55,396 nt of DNA, from NCBI GenBank assembly GCA_026982315.1, contig JALSHI010000043.1, positions 1-55,396 of the forward strand, in the 5' to 3' direction. The notes under the pieces were generated by a model that ran no database searches, was not told the DNA's origin, and worked only from the letters and a program-made list of their open reading frames with translations. Positions 10,156 to 21,000 of the stretch are shown here, piece by piece. The stretch's first letter is position 1. Every line of letters starts with the position of its first letter. The stretch is from Lysobacterales bacterium (GTDB lineage: Bacteria > Pseudomonadota > Gammaproteobacteria > Xanthomonadales > Marinicellaceae). Made by a program: the position numbers and the translations under genes.

Positions 10156-10321
10156 GGTAGTATGCTCCCATTTATTAACAGGGAGAAAGAGGACAGTCAG
10201 TCGGCGACTCTTTCATTTTATTGGGCATTGTCTCAAGCTGTGCCGCTGTATTCTACAGGGCGTTCCTGTTTCTGTTAGAACGTCACGAGTCAAAAAATGT
10301 TTCACAAATCGTTGGCCAAAC

Positions 10322-11407
10322 ATGCGTATATATAATTTCAATCCGGGCCCGGCCATGTTGCCGCCAGCAGTCAAACAGCAGATTGCGGAAGACCTACCCA
10401 ACTGGCGGAATACTGGCGTTTCCGTTATGGAAGTGTCCCATCGTGGCGCGGAATTTCGCCAGCTGGTGGATGAAACCGAGGACTTGTTACGGCAGTTGCT
10501 CGGGCTTCCAGCGAATTACCGCATCCTTTTTATGCCTGGCGGCGCGCGCCAGCAGTATTCCATGGTGCCCATGAATTTCGCTCGCCCGGATCAGCAAGCC
10601 GTTTATTTTGTTCAGGGGCACTGGGGTAAAGACGCCATCCGCGAAGCCGGCAAGTTTTGCCGCGCCCGGCCCTTGATGCCATATGTGGCAGACCGGCCAT
10701 ATGCGCAAATACCGGAACACAATTTTGACAGCATCACGCCGGATACGGCCTATTTTCACTATACCCCCAACGAGACACTGGAGGGCATCGAATGGCATCA
10801 TTACCCTGATGTGCCCCATGATGTGCCCGTTGTGGCGGATATGACGTCCAACATGCTTTCCCGACCGTTGGATATGACCCGTTTTGGCGCCATTTACGGC
10901 AGTGCGCAAAAAAATCTGGGCATTGCCGGTATCACCCTTGGGATTGTTCGGGAAGGCTTGCTGGACAGGGCGCCAGAAAACGTGCCCCTGATGCTGGACT
11001 ATCGCACATATGCCAATAGCCAGTCTTTGCACAATACGCCACCGACTTTTCCCTGGTATGTGGCCAACCTGGTGCTGAACTGGCTCAAACGGGAAGGTGG
11101 GTTGGAAGCCATGGCTGCGCGCAATCAGAAAAAATCCGCATTGTTATACGACTTTATTGATGGCAGTGATTTTTATCACAATCCGGTACGGTCTGATCAC
11201 CGCTCACGCATGAATGTGCCTTTTTGGCTGGCGGATGAGTCACTGAATGAGCGGTTCTTGACCGAAAGCCGGGAGGCCGGACTGCTGGGCCTGAAAGGGC
11301 ACCGGTTTGTGGGTGGCATGCGCGCCAGCCTGTATAATGCCATGCCCATGGAAGGCGTGCAGGCATTGGTGGACTTTATGCGTGATTTTGAAAAACGTCA
11401 TGGCTGA
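10322..11407 (+). CDS. serC: Phosphoserine aminotransferase
   Basis: PLP enzyme of 361 aa converting 3-phosphohydroxypyruvate to phosphoserine (serine pathway) and acting in pyridoxal phosphate synthesis. The N-terminus MRIYNFNPGPAMLP, the PLP-lysine site GSAQKNLGIAG and the C-terminal GGMRASLYNAM are hallmarks. The start at 10322 gives the standard length; an upstream in-frame extension has no family match. The stop overlaps the pheA start by 8 nt, so the two are translationally coupled at the head of the aromatic operon. Confidence 0.95.
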   Translation: MRIYNFNPGPAMLPPAVKQQIAEDLPNWRNTGVSVMEVSHRGAEFRQLVDETEDLLRQLLGLPANYRILFMPGGARQQYSMVPMNFARPDQQAVYFVQGHWGKDAIREAGKFCRARPLMPYVADRPYAQIPEHNFDSITPDTAYFHYTPNETLEGIEWHHYPDVPHDVPVVADMTSNMLSRPLDMTRFGAIYGSAQKNLGIAGITLGIVREGLLDRAPENVPLMLDYRTYANSQSLHNTPPTFPWYVANLVLNWLKREGGLEAMAARNQKKSALLYDFIDGSDFYHNPVRSDHRSRMNVPFWLADESLNERFLTESREAGLLGLKGHRFVGGMRASLYNAMPMEGVQALVDFMRDFEKRHG

Positions 11408-12503
11408 GTCGGGCTCTTCTGTGGATACACCTTCGCTGGAGGCGCTCCGCGCGGCCATTGATGCGCTGGATGCGCGTATTCAGGCGCTGATTTCGCAACG
11501 GGCGGAACTGGCGTTGTCAGTGGCTAAAAGAAAACAATCGGATAGTGAACAGTCAGCGGCCTATTATCGGCCCGAGCGGGAGGCACAAGTGTTACGGGCG
11601 GTGAAAGCCCGTAATCAGGGGCCTTTGTCTGACGAGACCCTGGTGCGATTGTTCAGGGAAATCATGTCTGCTTGTCTGGCGCAGCAAAAACCCTTGAGTG
11701 TGGCTTATCTTGGCCCCCACGGCACGTTTTCAGAAATGGCCAGTTACCGGTATTTTGGCCATGCCATTAACGCCTTGCCGGAAAACACTATCGAAGCCGT
11801 TTTTGCCGAAGTGGAAGCCGGTGTGGCGGATTTTGGCGTGGTGCCGGTGGAAAATTCCACCGAAGGCGCGGTGAACAATACCCTGGATATGTTTCTGTCC
11901 AGCCCTTTGAAAATCTGTGGTGAGCTGGATTTGCCCATCCACCACAACCTGATGAGCACAGAAACCAGGCTGGATGCCATCCAGACCGTATTTTCCCACC
12001 GGCAATCTCTGGCGCAATGCCGTGGCTGGTTGCGGGAAAACCTTCCAGAGGCTGAATGTATCCCTGTTGCCAGCAATGCCGAAGCAGCCCGCAGAGCCGG
12101 CCTGACACCCAATAGCGCCGCCATCGCCGGAGACAGCGCCGCGGCGGTGTATCAGCTCAATGTGCTGCACAGAAATATCGAGGACAAGGCCGACAACTCC
12201 ACCCGATTTTTGATGATTGGCAAGGAAATACTGGCCCCCAGCGGCGATGACAGAACCTCCTTGCTGGTGGCGGCCAAGGATCAGCCCGGCGCTTTGTTTC
12301 ATATTTTGCAGCCGCTGGCTGAAAATGGCATTAGCATGACCCGCATCGAATCCCGGCCTTCCCGGCAGGGGAAGTGGGACTACGTGTTCTTTATTGATGT
12401 GGACGGTCATGTGGAAGGCGAAAACATGGCGCGGGGATTACGGCAACTGAGCCGGGTCACCACCTTGTTGAAAGTGTTGGGATCATATCCCAAATCCGTG
12501 TAG
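11400..12503 (+). CDS. pheA: Bifunctional chorismate mutase/prephenate dehydratase (P-protein)
   Basis: Makes phenylpyruvate from chorismate in two steps. Three domains are seen in 367 aa: AroQ chorismate mutase (about 10-95, LRAAIDALDARIQALISQRA), prephenate dehydratase (about 97-275, AYLGPHGTFSEMA and the catalytic TRF in NSTRFLMIG) and a C-terminal ACT domain (about 285-367) with GALF and ESRPS, the phenylalanine-binding motifs for feedback inhibition. The ATG lies inside the end of serC. Same layout as in pseudomonads. Confidence 0.95.
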   Translation: MAESGSSVDTPSLEALRAAIDALDARIQALISQRAELALSVAKRKQSDSEQSAAYYRPEREAQVLRAVKARNQGPLSDETLVRLFREIMSACLAQQKPLSVAYLGPHGTFSEMASYRYFGHAINALPENTIEAVFAEVEAGVADFGVVPVENSTEGAVNNTLDMFLSSPLKICGELDLPIHHNLMSTETRLDAIQTVFSHRQSLAQCRGWLRENLPEAECIPVASNAEAARRAGLTPNSAAIAGDSAAAVYQLNVLHRNIEDKADNSTRFLMIGKEILAPSGDDRTSLLVAAKDQPGALFHILQPLAENGISMTRIESRPSRQGKWDYVFFIDVDGHVEGENMARGLRQLSRVTTLLKVLGSYPKSV

Positions 12504-12533
12504 TCAATTTCGCTAAAACTGGCAGGAACCTTC

Positions 12534-13658
12534 ATGAGTATGTGTGATTATTTCTCCCTGGCCGCCCCTGGCGTGCAACAGCTCAAACCTTATATCCCCG
12601 GTAAACCCATTGAAGAACTGGAGCGGGAACTGGGGATTGAAAACATTATCAAACTGGCTTCCAATGAAAACCCTCTGGGCCCCAGCCCCCACGGGCGACA
12701 GGCGGCGGAAGCGGTTTTGCAGGACATTAACCTGTATCCTGATGGCAGCGGCTTTCAGCTCAAAAAAGCCCTGGCGGAAAAGCACGCGGTTACTTCGGAT
12801 CAGATTACCCTGGGCAATGGTTCCAATGATGTTCTTGTGTTGTTGGCCGAGGGATTTCTGACTCCGGAGTTCAATGCGGTGTATTCACAGTACTGTTTTG
12901 CGGTTTACCCCATTGCCGTTCAGGCGACAGGCGCCCGGCACAAGCAGGTGCCTGCCCAAGGGTGGGGCAGTGCGTCGCCGCTAGGCCATGATCTGAAAGC
13001 CATGCGGGCGGCCATTGACGCGCGCACCCGGCTGGTCTTCATCGCCAATCCCAATAATCCGACTGGAAGCTACCTGAACGCCGACAGTCTGCATGATTTT
13101 ATCGCTTCGGTGCCTGAGCAGGTGATCGTGGTCATTGATGAAGCCTATCTGGAATATGCGCCGCAAGACAAGCGTTGCGACGCCAGTCAGTGGCTATCGG
13201 AGTTTCCCAATCTGGTGGTCACGCGTACTTTTTCCAAGGCTTATGGTTTGGCGGGCTTGCGCGTGGGTTATGCCCTGAGCAACCCGGATATTGCCAATAT
13301 TCTCAACCGCATACGGCAGCCATTTAATGTGAATTCGCCCGCGCTGGCCGCGGCCCAGGCGGCTGTGGGTGATGTGGATTTCTTGCAACGCTCTTATGAA
13401 ACCAACCAACAAGGCATGGCCATGCTGCAGGAGACGTGTCATCGTTTGGGTCTGCGTTATGTGCCATCCACAGCAAATTTTTTGCTGGTGGATTTTGGCC
13501 GTGATGCCATGCCGGTGTTTGATCGCTTGTTGCATGCGGGCATTATTACCCGCCCAGTGGCCAATTATGGTTTGCCGGAGTGTTTGCGTATCACCATCGG
13601 CACACCGCAACACATGCAGCGTCTGGATCATGCGCTGACAGACATCCTGGCAGGCTGA
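12534..13658 (+). CDS. hisC: Histidinol-phosphate aminotransferase
   Basis: Class-II aminotransferase of 374 aa. The PLP lysine is in TRTFSKAYGLAGLRVGYA, the substrate loop is LASNENPLGPSP, and NPNNPTG is the PLP-phosphate region. HisC enzymes placed between pheA and aroA often also transaminate aromatic keto acids (phenylpyruvate, hydroxyphenylpyruvate), so it may serve histidine and Phe/Tyr synthesis alike. Thirty nt separate it from pheA and 23 nt from aroA. No tyrA lies next to it, although many relatives have one here. Confidence 0.93.
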   Translation: MSMCDYFSLAAPGVQQLKPYIPGKPIEELERELGIENIIKLASNENPLGPSPHGRQAAEAVLQDINLYPDGSGFQLKKALAEKHAVTSDQITLGNGSNDVLVLLAEGFLTPEFNAVYSQYCFAVYPIAVQATGARHKQVPAQGWGSASPLGHDLKAMRAAIDARTRLVFIANPNNPTGSYLNADSLHDFIASVPEQVIVVIDEAYLEYAPQDKRCDASQWLSEFPNLVVTRTFSKAYGLAGLRVGYALSNPDIANILNRIRQPFNVNSPALAAAQAAVGDVDFLQRSYETNQQGMAMLQETCHRLGLRYVPSTANFLLVDFGRDAMPVFDRLLHAGIITRPVANYGLPECLRITIGTPQHMQRLDHALTDILAG

Positions 13659-13681
13659 AATCCTTGAAGACAAATCCCCGT

Positions 13682-15730
13682 ATGAATGTGATTGCCGATG
13701 TGTTAGTGGCGCAGCCGGGAAAGCCCGTGCAAGGCCGGTTACAAGTGCCAGGGGATAAATCCATTTCCCACCGGTGCGCGATTTTTGCCGGTTTGGCCGC
13801 TGGCACTTCTCGTATTGAAGGTTTTTTGCGTTCGGATGATTGTCTGGCGACAGTGCGGGCCATGGAGCAATTGGGTGCCAGGGTTGAATGGGGCGACAAT
13901 GGCACCTTGCATATCACAGGCGTGGCAGGAACGGGTTTGCAGGCGCCCAAAACTCCCATTGACTGTGGCAATTCGGGTACAGCCATGCGCTTGCTGGCTG
14001 GTGTGTTGGCAGCACAGCCCTTTTTCAGTGTACTGGTGGGGGATGAATCGCTCACTCGCCGTCCCATGCGCCGGATTATTCGGCCCTTGCAGGCCATGGG
14101 TGCCCGCATTGAAGGAACAAAGAAAGGCACGGCGCCATTGAGTTGCGGTCCTACCCTTGGGCTGCATGGTTTGACTTATGCCAGTCCGGTGGCCAGCGCC
14201 CAGGTAAAATCCTGCTTGTTATTGGCCGGGTTGTTTAACAGGGATGAGCAGCGGGATACAGTGTGTGTCAGTGAGCCGGTGAAATCACGCGATCACACCG
14301 AACGGCTTTTGCCCATCTTCGGCTGCCAGGTTACGGTTAAAGACACCATGGCATGTATTCGAGGTGGACAAGCCCTGCACGCTACGCGCGTCAAGGTGCC
14401 TGGCGATATTTCCTCTGCGGCTTTTTTTATGGTGGCCGCGGCAGCGAAGCCGGGGGCGGAAATATGCTTGACCCGCGTTGGCATTAACCCCACCCGGGCC
14501 GGAGTCATCCGGATTTTACAGGCCATGGGGGCGGATATCACCATTGTGAATCGATGCGTCCAGGGTGATGAACCCATGGCGGATATTCACGTGTATGGCA
14601 AACAACTGCATGGCATTGATATTGACTCGGCGCAAGTGCCTGCGGCCATTGATGAGTTTCCGGTAATTTTTATTGCAGCGGCATTGGCAGAAGGCACTAC
14701 GCGATTGTCCCAGGCGGCGGAACTGCGGGCCAAGGAGAGCGATCGCCTGGCGGTGATGGCTACAGGTTTGCAGCGTTTGGGTATTGCTTGTGAAGAAAAA
14801 CCCGATGGCATCGTTATTCATGGTGGTAAAATCCGGGGTGGACAGGTGGATGCCGCCGGCGATCACCGATGCGCCATGAGCTTTTTGGTGGCCGGGCATT
14901 TGGCGGAAAAGCCGGTGACGGTTACCGGATGCCACAATATCGCCACTTCTTACCCTGAATTTACGTCGCATGCCCAAGCACTGGGCATGCGTATTGACGG
15001 AGTTTCCATGCCAGAAAACCAGAGCCAGAAATCAGCCCGCGAAGACATTTCTGCATCGGTTCCTGTTATTGCCATTGATGGTCCATCGGGTGTGGGCAAA
15101 GGCACTTTGGCGTCGCGGCTGGCGCGCACCTTGGGCTGGCACTTGCTTGACAGTGGCGCCATTTATCGCGCTTTAGCCTATAAGGCCATGGAATCCGGAG
15201 TGCCAAGCACCGATGAGCAGGCGTTGGCCGCTCTGGCCCGGGATCTGGATCTGGAATTTCGCAGTCGTCATGGCGATCTGGCCCAGGTTTTTCTGGATGG
15301 TGAAAATGTTTCTGCCGATATCCGCACAGAAGCCTGTGGCAAGGTGGCGTCCCAGGTGGCCGCCTTGCCCGCTGTTCGCCGCGCCTTGCTCCAGCGGCAG
15401 AAGGATTTTGCGCGCGCGCCGGGTCTGGTGGCCGATGGACGGGACATGGGCACGGTTGTGTTCCCTCATGCGGCCGTCAAAGTGTTTTTGACCGCCAGTC
15501 CCGAGGAGCGCGCCAAAAGGCGCCATAAACAATTGAAAAATCAAGGATTTAATGCTAATATCGCCGCTCTTTTCGATGAGATACGCCAACGCGACGCGCG
15601 CGACACGCGACGGGCGGTATCGCCGCTGGTGCCAGCTGATGACGCCAGGGTGATCGATACCAGCCAGTTGGGTGTTGATGAGGTTTTTGACCAGGTTATG
15701 CAGTTGCTGCGGCAAAAACATCTTGTTTAA
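13682..15730 (+). CDS. aroA-cmk: Fused EPSP synthase-cytidylate kinase (AroA-Cmk)
   Basis: One uninterrupted frame of 682 aa. Residues 1 to about 445 are 5-enolpyruvylshikimate-3-phosphate synthase (PGDKSISHR at 23-31, [12 protein letters not shown] near 97, RAKESDRL near 350), the sixth shikimate step. A polar linker of about 15 residues ([14 protein letters not shown]) leads into cytidylate kinase (about 460-682) with the P-loop GPSGVGKGT, the CMP-site [10 protein letters not shown] and [11 protein letters not shown]. No stop or frameshift is seen at the join. In most gammaproteobacteria these are adjacent separate genes. The start at 13682 is the standard AroA start. rpsA follows as usual after cmk. 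Confidence 0.93.
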   Translation: MNVIADVLVAQPGKPVQGRLQVPGDKSISHRCAIFAGLAAGTSRIEGFLRSDDCLATVRAMEQLGARVEWGDNGTLHITGVAGTGLQAPKTPIDCGNSGTAMRLLAGVLAAQPFFSVLVGDESLTRRPMRRIIRPLQAMGARIEGTKKGTAPLSCGPTLGLHGLTYASPVASAQVKSCLLLAGLFNRDEQRDTVCVSEPVKSRDHTERLLPIFGCQVTVKDTMACIRGGQALHATRVKVPGDISSAAFFMVAAAAKPGAEICLTRVGINPTRAGVIRILQAMGADITIVNRCVQGDEPMADIHVYGKQLHGIDIDSAQVPAAIDEFPVIFIAAALAEGTTRLSQAAELRAKESDRLAVMATGLQRLGIACEEKPDGIVIHGGKIRGGQVDAAGDHRCAMSFLVAGHLAEKPVTVTGCHNIATSYPEFTSHAQALGMRIDGVSMPENQSQKSAREDISASVPVIAIDGPSGVGKGTLASRLARTLGWHLLDSGAIYRALAYKAMESGVPSTDEQALAALARDLDLEFRSRHGDLAQVFLDGENVSADIRTEACGKVASQVAALPAVRRALLQRQKDFARAPGLVADGRDMGTVVFPHAAVKVFLTASPEERAKRRHKQLKNQGFNANIAALFDEIRQRDARDTRRAVSPLVPADDARVIDTSQLGVDEVFDQVMQLLRQKHLV

Positions 15731-15797
15731 AAGAAAATCCCAGGTGCAGGTTATCGGCTTCCTGTGAGAAACCGTGGCCTGTTGTTGTGTTTAACGA

Positions 15798-15817
15798 GCA
15801 TGCAAACAATTGCATGC
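15798..15817 (+). promoter_or_regulatory. Perfect hairpin in the rpsA leader
   Basis: GCATGCAA and TTGCATGC pair around the loop ACAA, an 8-bp perfect stem 60 nt upstream of the rpsA start. S1 is known in E. coli to repress its own mRNA through a structured leader without a good Shine-Dalgarno site, so this hairpin is a candidate part of such a leader. It is not followed by a T-run, so it is not a terminator. Confidence 0.45.
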
Positions 15818-15876
15818 GGAAGACTCCAGTCATCACCCAATCGCGGTGGTGCTGTGTTTTAAAACCAATTTATCTT

Positions 15877-17544
15877 ATGAGCGAAAATTTTGAACAGCTG
15901 GTTGAGCAAGATCTCTCCAGCAAGAAACTGACTCCTGGCACCATTGTTCAGGGCACTGTGATTGGTATTGAGAACGACTTTGCCATTGTCGATGCCGGTC
16001 TGAAATCTGAAGGCATTATTCCGCTGGAAGAATTCAAGACAGAAGACGGCGAGCTGGAAATTGAAATCGGCATGCCGGTGGATGTGGCCCTGGAAGAATT
16101 CGAGAACGGCGTGGGCGAAACCATCCTTTCTCGTGAAAAGGCCCGCCGCATGCTGGTGTGGGAAGAGCTGCAAGCAGCACACGACAATGATGAAATTGTC
16201 ACCGGCAAGATCACAGGCAAGGTCCGTGGCGGCTTTACGGTGGACATCAAGGGTATTCGCGCGTTTTTGCCGGGTTCTTTGGTGGATGTGCGTCCGGTGC
16301 GCGATCCGGCTTATCTGGAAGGCAAGGATCTGGAATTCAAGGTCATCAAACTGGATCCGCGCCGCAATAACATTGTCGTATCCCGTCGGGCCGTGGTGGA
16401 GTCAGAATACTCCGAAGAGCGCGAAAAGCTGCTGGAAAGCCTGCACGATGGCGCCATTGTCAAAGGCATTGTCAAGAATCTGACCGATTACGGCGCATTC
16501 CTGGATCTGGGTGGCATCGACGGCTTGTTGCATATCACCGATATGTCCTGGAAGCGTGTCAACCATCCTTCAGAAGTGATTGATATCGGCCAGGAACTGG
16601 AAGTTCGTGTTCTCAAGTTTGACAAGGAAAAACAGCGTGTGTCACTGGGCTTGAAACAACTGGGCGAAGATCCGTGGCAAGATTTGTCACGTCGTCATCC
16701 GGTGGGTTCGCGCGTTTTCGGCAAGGTTACCAACATCACCGACTACGGTTGTTTTGTGGAAATCGAAGACGGCATCGAAGGGCTGGTTCACGTGTCCGAG
16801 ATTGACTGGACCAACAAAAACATCAATCCGGCCAAAGTGGTTCAGCCGGGCGATGAGGTGGAAGTGGCCATTCTCGACATTCAGGAAGACCGTCGCCGTA
16901 TTTCCCTGGGCATGAAGCAATGCAAGCCCAATCCGTGGGAGGCCTTTGCCGCCAGCCATGAAAAAGGCGATATTGTCAAAGGCAAAATCAAGTCCATTAC
17001 GGATTTTGGTATATTCATTGGCCTGGAAGGCGGTATCGACGGTTTGGTTCACCTGTCTGACATTTCCTGGTCCGAGCCAGGCGAAAAGGCCATTCGCAAC
17101 TACAAGAAAGGCGATGAAGTGGAAGCCATGGTGCTGGTGGTTGACCCGGAAAGAGAACGCATTTCCCTGGGAATCAAGCAACTGGAGCAAGACCCGTTTG
17201 GCTCTTTCATTGCTAAGCATCCGAAAGGCAGTATTGTCAAAGGCGTGGTCAAGGAAGTGGACAACCGTGCGGCTCTGATTGAGCTGGAAGACGGTGTGAT
17301 GGGGCAAATCAAGGCCTCTGACGTATCCCGCGATCGTGTCAATGATGTTTCCGAAGTGCTCAAGGTTGGCGATGAAGTGGAAGCCAAGTTCGTGGGCATG
17401 GATCGTCGTAACAAGACCCTGACTTTATCCATCAAGGCCATGGAATACGACGAAATGAACAAAACACTCGATGAGTACAACAAGGCCAGTGAAAGCACTG
17501 CGACCACTCTGGGTGATTTGCTCAAGGAAAAAATGGGTAAATAA
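15877..17544 (+). CDS. rpsA: 30S ribosomal protein S1
   Basis: A 555-aa protein with six S1/OB-fold repeats (for example [40 protein letters not shown] and [20 protein letters not shown]), the full set for proteobacterial S1. S1 recruits mRNA to the 30S subunit. The start at 15877 ([11 protein letters not shown]) matches the family. A longer frame from 15787 has no homology. Upstream of the ATG the leader is AU-rich with no purine-rich Shine-Dalgarno stretch, as in other rpsA genes. It lies 146 nt after the cmk part of the fusion and 67 nt before ihfB. Confidence 0.97.
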   Translation: MSENFEQLVEQDLSSKKLTPGTIVQGTVIGIENDFAIVDAGLKSEGIIPLEEFKTEDGELEIEIGMPVDVALEEFENGVGETILSREKARRMLVWEELQAAHDNDEIVTGKITGKVRGGFTVDIKGIRAFLPGSLVDVRPVRDPAYLEGKDLEFKVIKLDPRRNNIVVSRRAVVESEYSEEREKLLESLHDGAIVKGIVKNLTDYGAFLDLGGIDGLLHITDMSWKRVNHPSEVIDIGQELEVRVLKFDKEKQRVSLGLKQLGEDPWQDLSRRHPVGSRVFGKVTNITDYGCFVEIEDGIEGLVHVSEIDWTNKNINPAKVVQPGDEVEVAILDIQEDRRRISLGMKQCKPNPWEAFAASHEKGDIVKGKIKSITDFGIFIGLEGGIDGLVHLSDISWSEPGEKAIRNYKKGDEVEAMVLVVDPERERISLGIKQLEQDPFGSFIAKHPKGSIVKGVVKEVDNRAALIELEDGVMGQIKASDVSRDRVNDVSEVLKVGDEVEAKFVGMDRRNKTLTLSIKAMEYDEMNKTLDEYNKASESTATTLGDLLKEKMGK

Positions 17545-17552
17545 TGCCTGTT

Positions 17553-17578
17553 ATGAAGCCCCGGCAACGGGGCTTCAT
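17553..17578 (+). terminator. Strong hairpin between rpsA and ihfB
   Basis: ATGAAGCCCC pairs perfectly with GGGGCTTCAT around the loop GGCAAC. The tail is ATTCTCTG, not a pure T-run, so this is either a leaky terminator or an mRNA-stabilising 3' hairpin that separates rpsA from ihfB output. Confidence 0.6.
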
Positions 17579-17611
17579 TCTCTGTGTTAACCAATTCATA
17601 CCGTATCTACT

Positions 17612-17944
17612 ATGGGAACCCTGACGCGCTCTGACATTGTCAACCTGCTGGCGGAGAAATTTGCTGACAAGGATTTGCTCAAGTCCGATATCAGTTTGTC
17701 CGTGCGCGAACTCCTGAATGCCATGAGCACCGGTTTGGCCAAGGGCGAACGCATAGAGATTCGCGGTTTTGGCAGCTTCACCCTGCGCAAGCGCAAACCC
17801 CGAATCGGCCGTAATCCGAAAACCGGCGAGCCGGTGGCCCTGGGGGTCAAATATACGCCGCACTTCAAGGCTGGCAAGGACTTGCGGGAAAAAGTCCAGG
17901 CCGCACTGGATGCTGAACTGGCGGCGGGAAAAACGCTTGACTAA
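17612..17944 (+). CDS. ihfB: Integration host factor subunit beta
   Basis: DNA-bending nucleoid protein of 110 aa from the HU/IHF family. The beta-arm tip sequence IGRNPKTGEPV and the body RGFGSFTLRKRKPR are typical of IHF-beta. It forms a heterodimer with IHF-alpha, whose gene is also in this window at 45.7 kb. Position after rpsA is conserved. The C-terminus is slightly longer than in E. coli (94 aa). Confidence 0.94.
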   Translation: MGTLTRSDIVNLLAEKFADKDLLKSDISLSVRELLNAMSTGLAKGERIEIRGFGSFTLRKRKPRIGRNPKTGEPVALGVKYTPHFKAGKDLREKVQAALDAELAAGKTLD

Positions 17945-17982
17945 ATCAGGATAACCCGGATACCGGACAGTTTATGAGGCAG

Positions 17983-18001
17983 CCGCGCAAGCGGTTTTTT
18001 T
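17983..18001 (+). terminator. Intrinsic terminator after ihfB
   Basis: CCGC-GCAA-GCGG (a stable GNRA-type tetraloop) followed by seven Ts. Ends the serC-to-ihfB run before the glutamate dehydrogenase gene. Confidence 0.82.
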
Positions 18002-18093
18002 ATGCCCGAAAAAAAACTTGTGGGCAATAAAAGTCTGTTCCAGTGCCATGTATCGGCGGTAAAATGGGCGCACTTTGAACCGGGGATTTCATC

Positions 18094-21000
18094 ATGTTCG
18101 GGCCTCCCACAGAACAACATAAAAAAGTTATCAGCCAAGCCAAAAAGCACCTGCGCCAGATGCTCGCCAATCAGGGCGTGCTGGATGAAACCATCAAAAT
18201 GCAAAGCGTATTGCTGGAGTCACTCATAGGCAGTCTGTCGAAGGACGAAGTTTTTGACCACAACGGGCGCTACTGGGCTGAAGTCGCTCATCACTTGTTC
18301 ACTTTTGGGAAAAAACGCAACAAGGGTGAATCCCTGATTCGGGCATTCAACCCCGACGGCCATGAGTTTTCTGAAGAGGCCCGGCGGACACTGGTACAGC
18401 TGATTAACGACAATATGCCGTTTTTGGTGGATTCAGTCAGCATGGCCTGTCATGACTTTGGCGTGGATATCCAGCTGTTGAGCCACCCTGTGCTGGCGGC
18501 GAAACGCGATAATCAGGGTCGGTTGCTCAAACTGCAAAAGAAAGCCCATAAGGATGGTGTGGCTGAGTCATGGATTCACATCGAAACCAGCAAACTGGGT
18601 CAGCCAGACGAATTGCATCAGCTCGAAACCCGCTTGCGGCAAGTGATTGGGCAAGTAAAACTGGCAGTTAAAGACTGGAAACCGATGCTCGCCAAACTGG
18701 ACGAAGCCAGTCAGGCCCTGGGCGACTTGGGCGACAGAGCTACCCGAAAGCAGCAGCAAAAATTTCTGGAATGGCTTAAAGATAACCACTTTACCTTGCT
18801 GGGCTATCGTCACTATCGCATTGAAGACACCGGTGACGATAAGCTGTTGCGTGGCGAGGCCGATAGTGGTCTGGGGATTCTTTCCGGCGAAGCGCTGACT
18901 GAACGTGCGCGCTCGGTTAAATCGCTGGAACTGGGTAAAGTTGACCAGATCAGTCAGTCTGATGCCCTGATTCTGACCAAAACCAACGCACGCTCTGAAA
19001 TTCATCGGGAAGGCCACATGGATTATGTGGGTGTGCTGGAAGTGGACGAAGCCGGCAACATTACCGGAGAGCACCGTTTTATCGGCCTGTATACCTCCTC
19101 GGCTATCAATTCCCGCCCCTGGGATATCCCCTATATCCGGGAAAAGGTCAAAGCCATTATCAAACGCTTTGGTTTTGACAAGGACAGCCATAATGGCAAG
19201 GCCATTGTGCATATCATTGAGACGCTGCCCCGGGATGAGTTGCTTCAGAGCACAGTGGATGAGCTCTATAACATGGTGTTCGAGATTCTCAACTTGCAGG
19301 ATCGCCAGCGAACCCATGTGATGATGCGAGAGGACCGTTTCAAACGGTTTTACTCCTTTTTGGTACACATTCCGCGGGATAAATTCAGCACCGAAGTGCG
19401 CCATCAGATTCAGGACATTCTCAAACAGGCCGTGTGCGGAGACAGCCCGGAGTTTTCAGTTACGCTGGGAGAATCCCCATTGGCGCGCTTGTATGCCGTG
19501 GTTTATGTCAACCATGAACAGGCTTGTGAGCCGGATTTGCGCCTGATTGAGGAAAAAATCGCTGCTGTGGTTCGCTCCTGGGAGGATGAGCTGCAATCCA
19601 TTCTGGTGAAAAAGCATGGTGAAGACCAAGGGCTGGCCTTGGCACGCCGCTTTCGCAAGGCATTTCCTCTGGCCTGGCAGGAAGACGTATCGCCATGGGT
19701 CACGTCTTTTGACGTGGAAAAAGCCGCGCAACTGGCCGAGGGACGCGCCATTGTCACCAGCTTGTATCGACCGCGCAAAAAGCGCCAGGGCTTGTTTCGC
19801 TTCAAAGTCTTTCGTTCCGGCGGTACGTTGCCCTTAAGTTTTGTCCTGCCGATTCTGGAAAACCTGGGTTTGCATGTGGTCAGCGAACGGCCTTACGAGC
19901 TGCGTATGGCCGATGGCGAAAACATCTGGATACAGGACTTTGACTTGACACTGGCCGAAGGGCGGGATCTCGATCTGGAACGAGTTCGCGATCATTTTCA
20001 GGACGCTTTTGACCGGATTGTTAATGGCGAAGCGGAAAATGACAGCCTCAACAAACTGGTGATTATGGCCAGTCTGGATTGGCGGCAGGTGGTGGTTCTG
20101 CGGGCTTTAACCAAATATTTGCGACAGGTTGGCGTGCCATTCAGTCAAGAGTATATGGAAAAAGCACTGAATGCCCAGCCGCGCATCGCCCGGGCCTTGG
20201 TGGAACTGTTTCAGATTCGCCATGATCCCGGCCTGCAGGCCATGTCTCCGGCGCAATACAAACAGCGCATGCAGGCATTGACGCAACGCCTGCAGCCGGA
20301 GCTGGAAAGCCTGACACCGCACCAGCGAGACGCCATAGAGGCTTACCTCAAGACGCACAAGTTCTCGCCCAAAAAACAAACGCGGCTGATAAACGCCGTT
20401 ATCGACAGTTTGCTGGACTCCGTGGCCTCTCAGGATGAAGACCGCATTTTGCGTCAGTTCAGGGAAGCCATTATGGCGGTATTGCGAAGCAACTTTTATC
20501 AGCCAGACGATAACGGCGAAAGCAAAAAATATATCAGCTTCAAATTTGACTCGGCGCGTGTTCCCGGCATGCCGCAACCGGTGCCATTCCGGGAGATTTT
20601 TGTCTATTCGCCACGGGTGGAAGCGGTTCATTTGCGTAAAGGCAAGGTGGCCCGGGGCGGTTTGCGCTGGTCAGACCGTTTCGAAGACTTCCGCACGGAA
20701 GTACTGGGACTAATGAAAGCCCAGAATGTCAAAAACTCCATTATCGTACCTGTGGGCGCCAAAGGCGGATTCGTGGCCAAGCAACTGCCTGATGGCGACC
20801 GTAATGCAGTTATGAACGAAGTCATTGACTGCTACAAAACCTTTATTCGTGGCATGCTGGATATCACCGATAACCTTGTCGATGGACAGGTGGTGCATCC
20901 GCCGGCGGTGATTCGCCATGATGAGGATGACCCCTATCTGGTGGTGGCGGCGGACAAGGGAACCGCCACTTTTTCTGATATCGCCAACGGGATATCGGCC

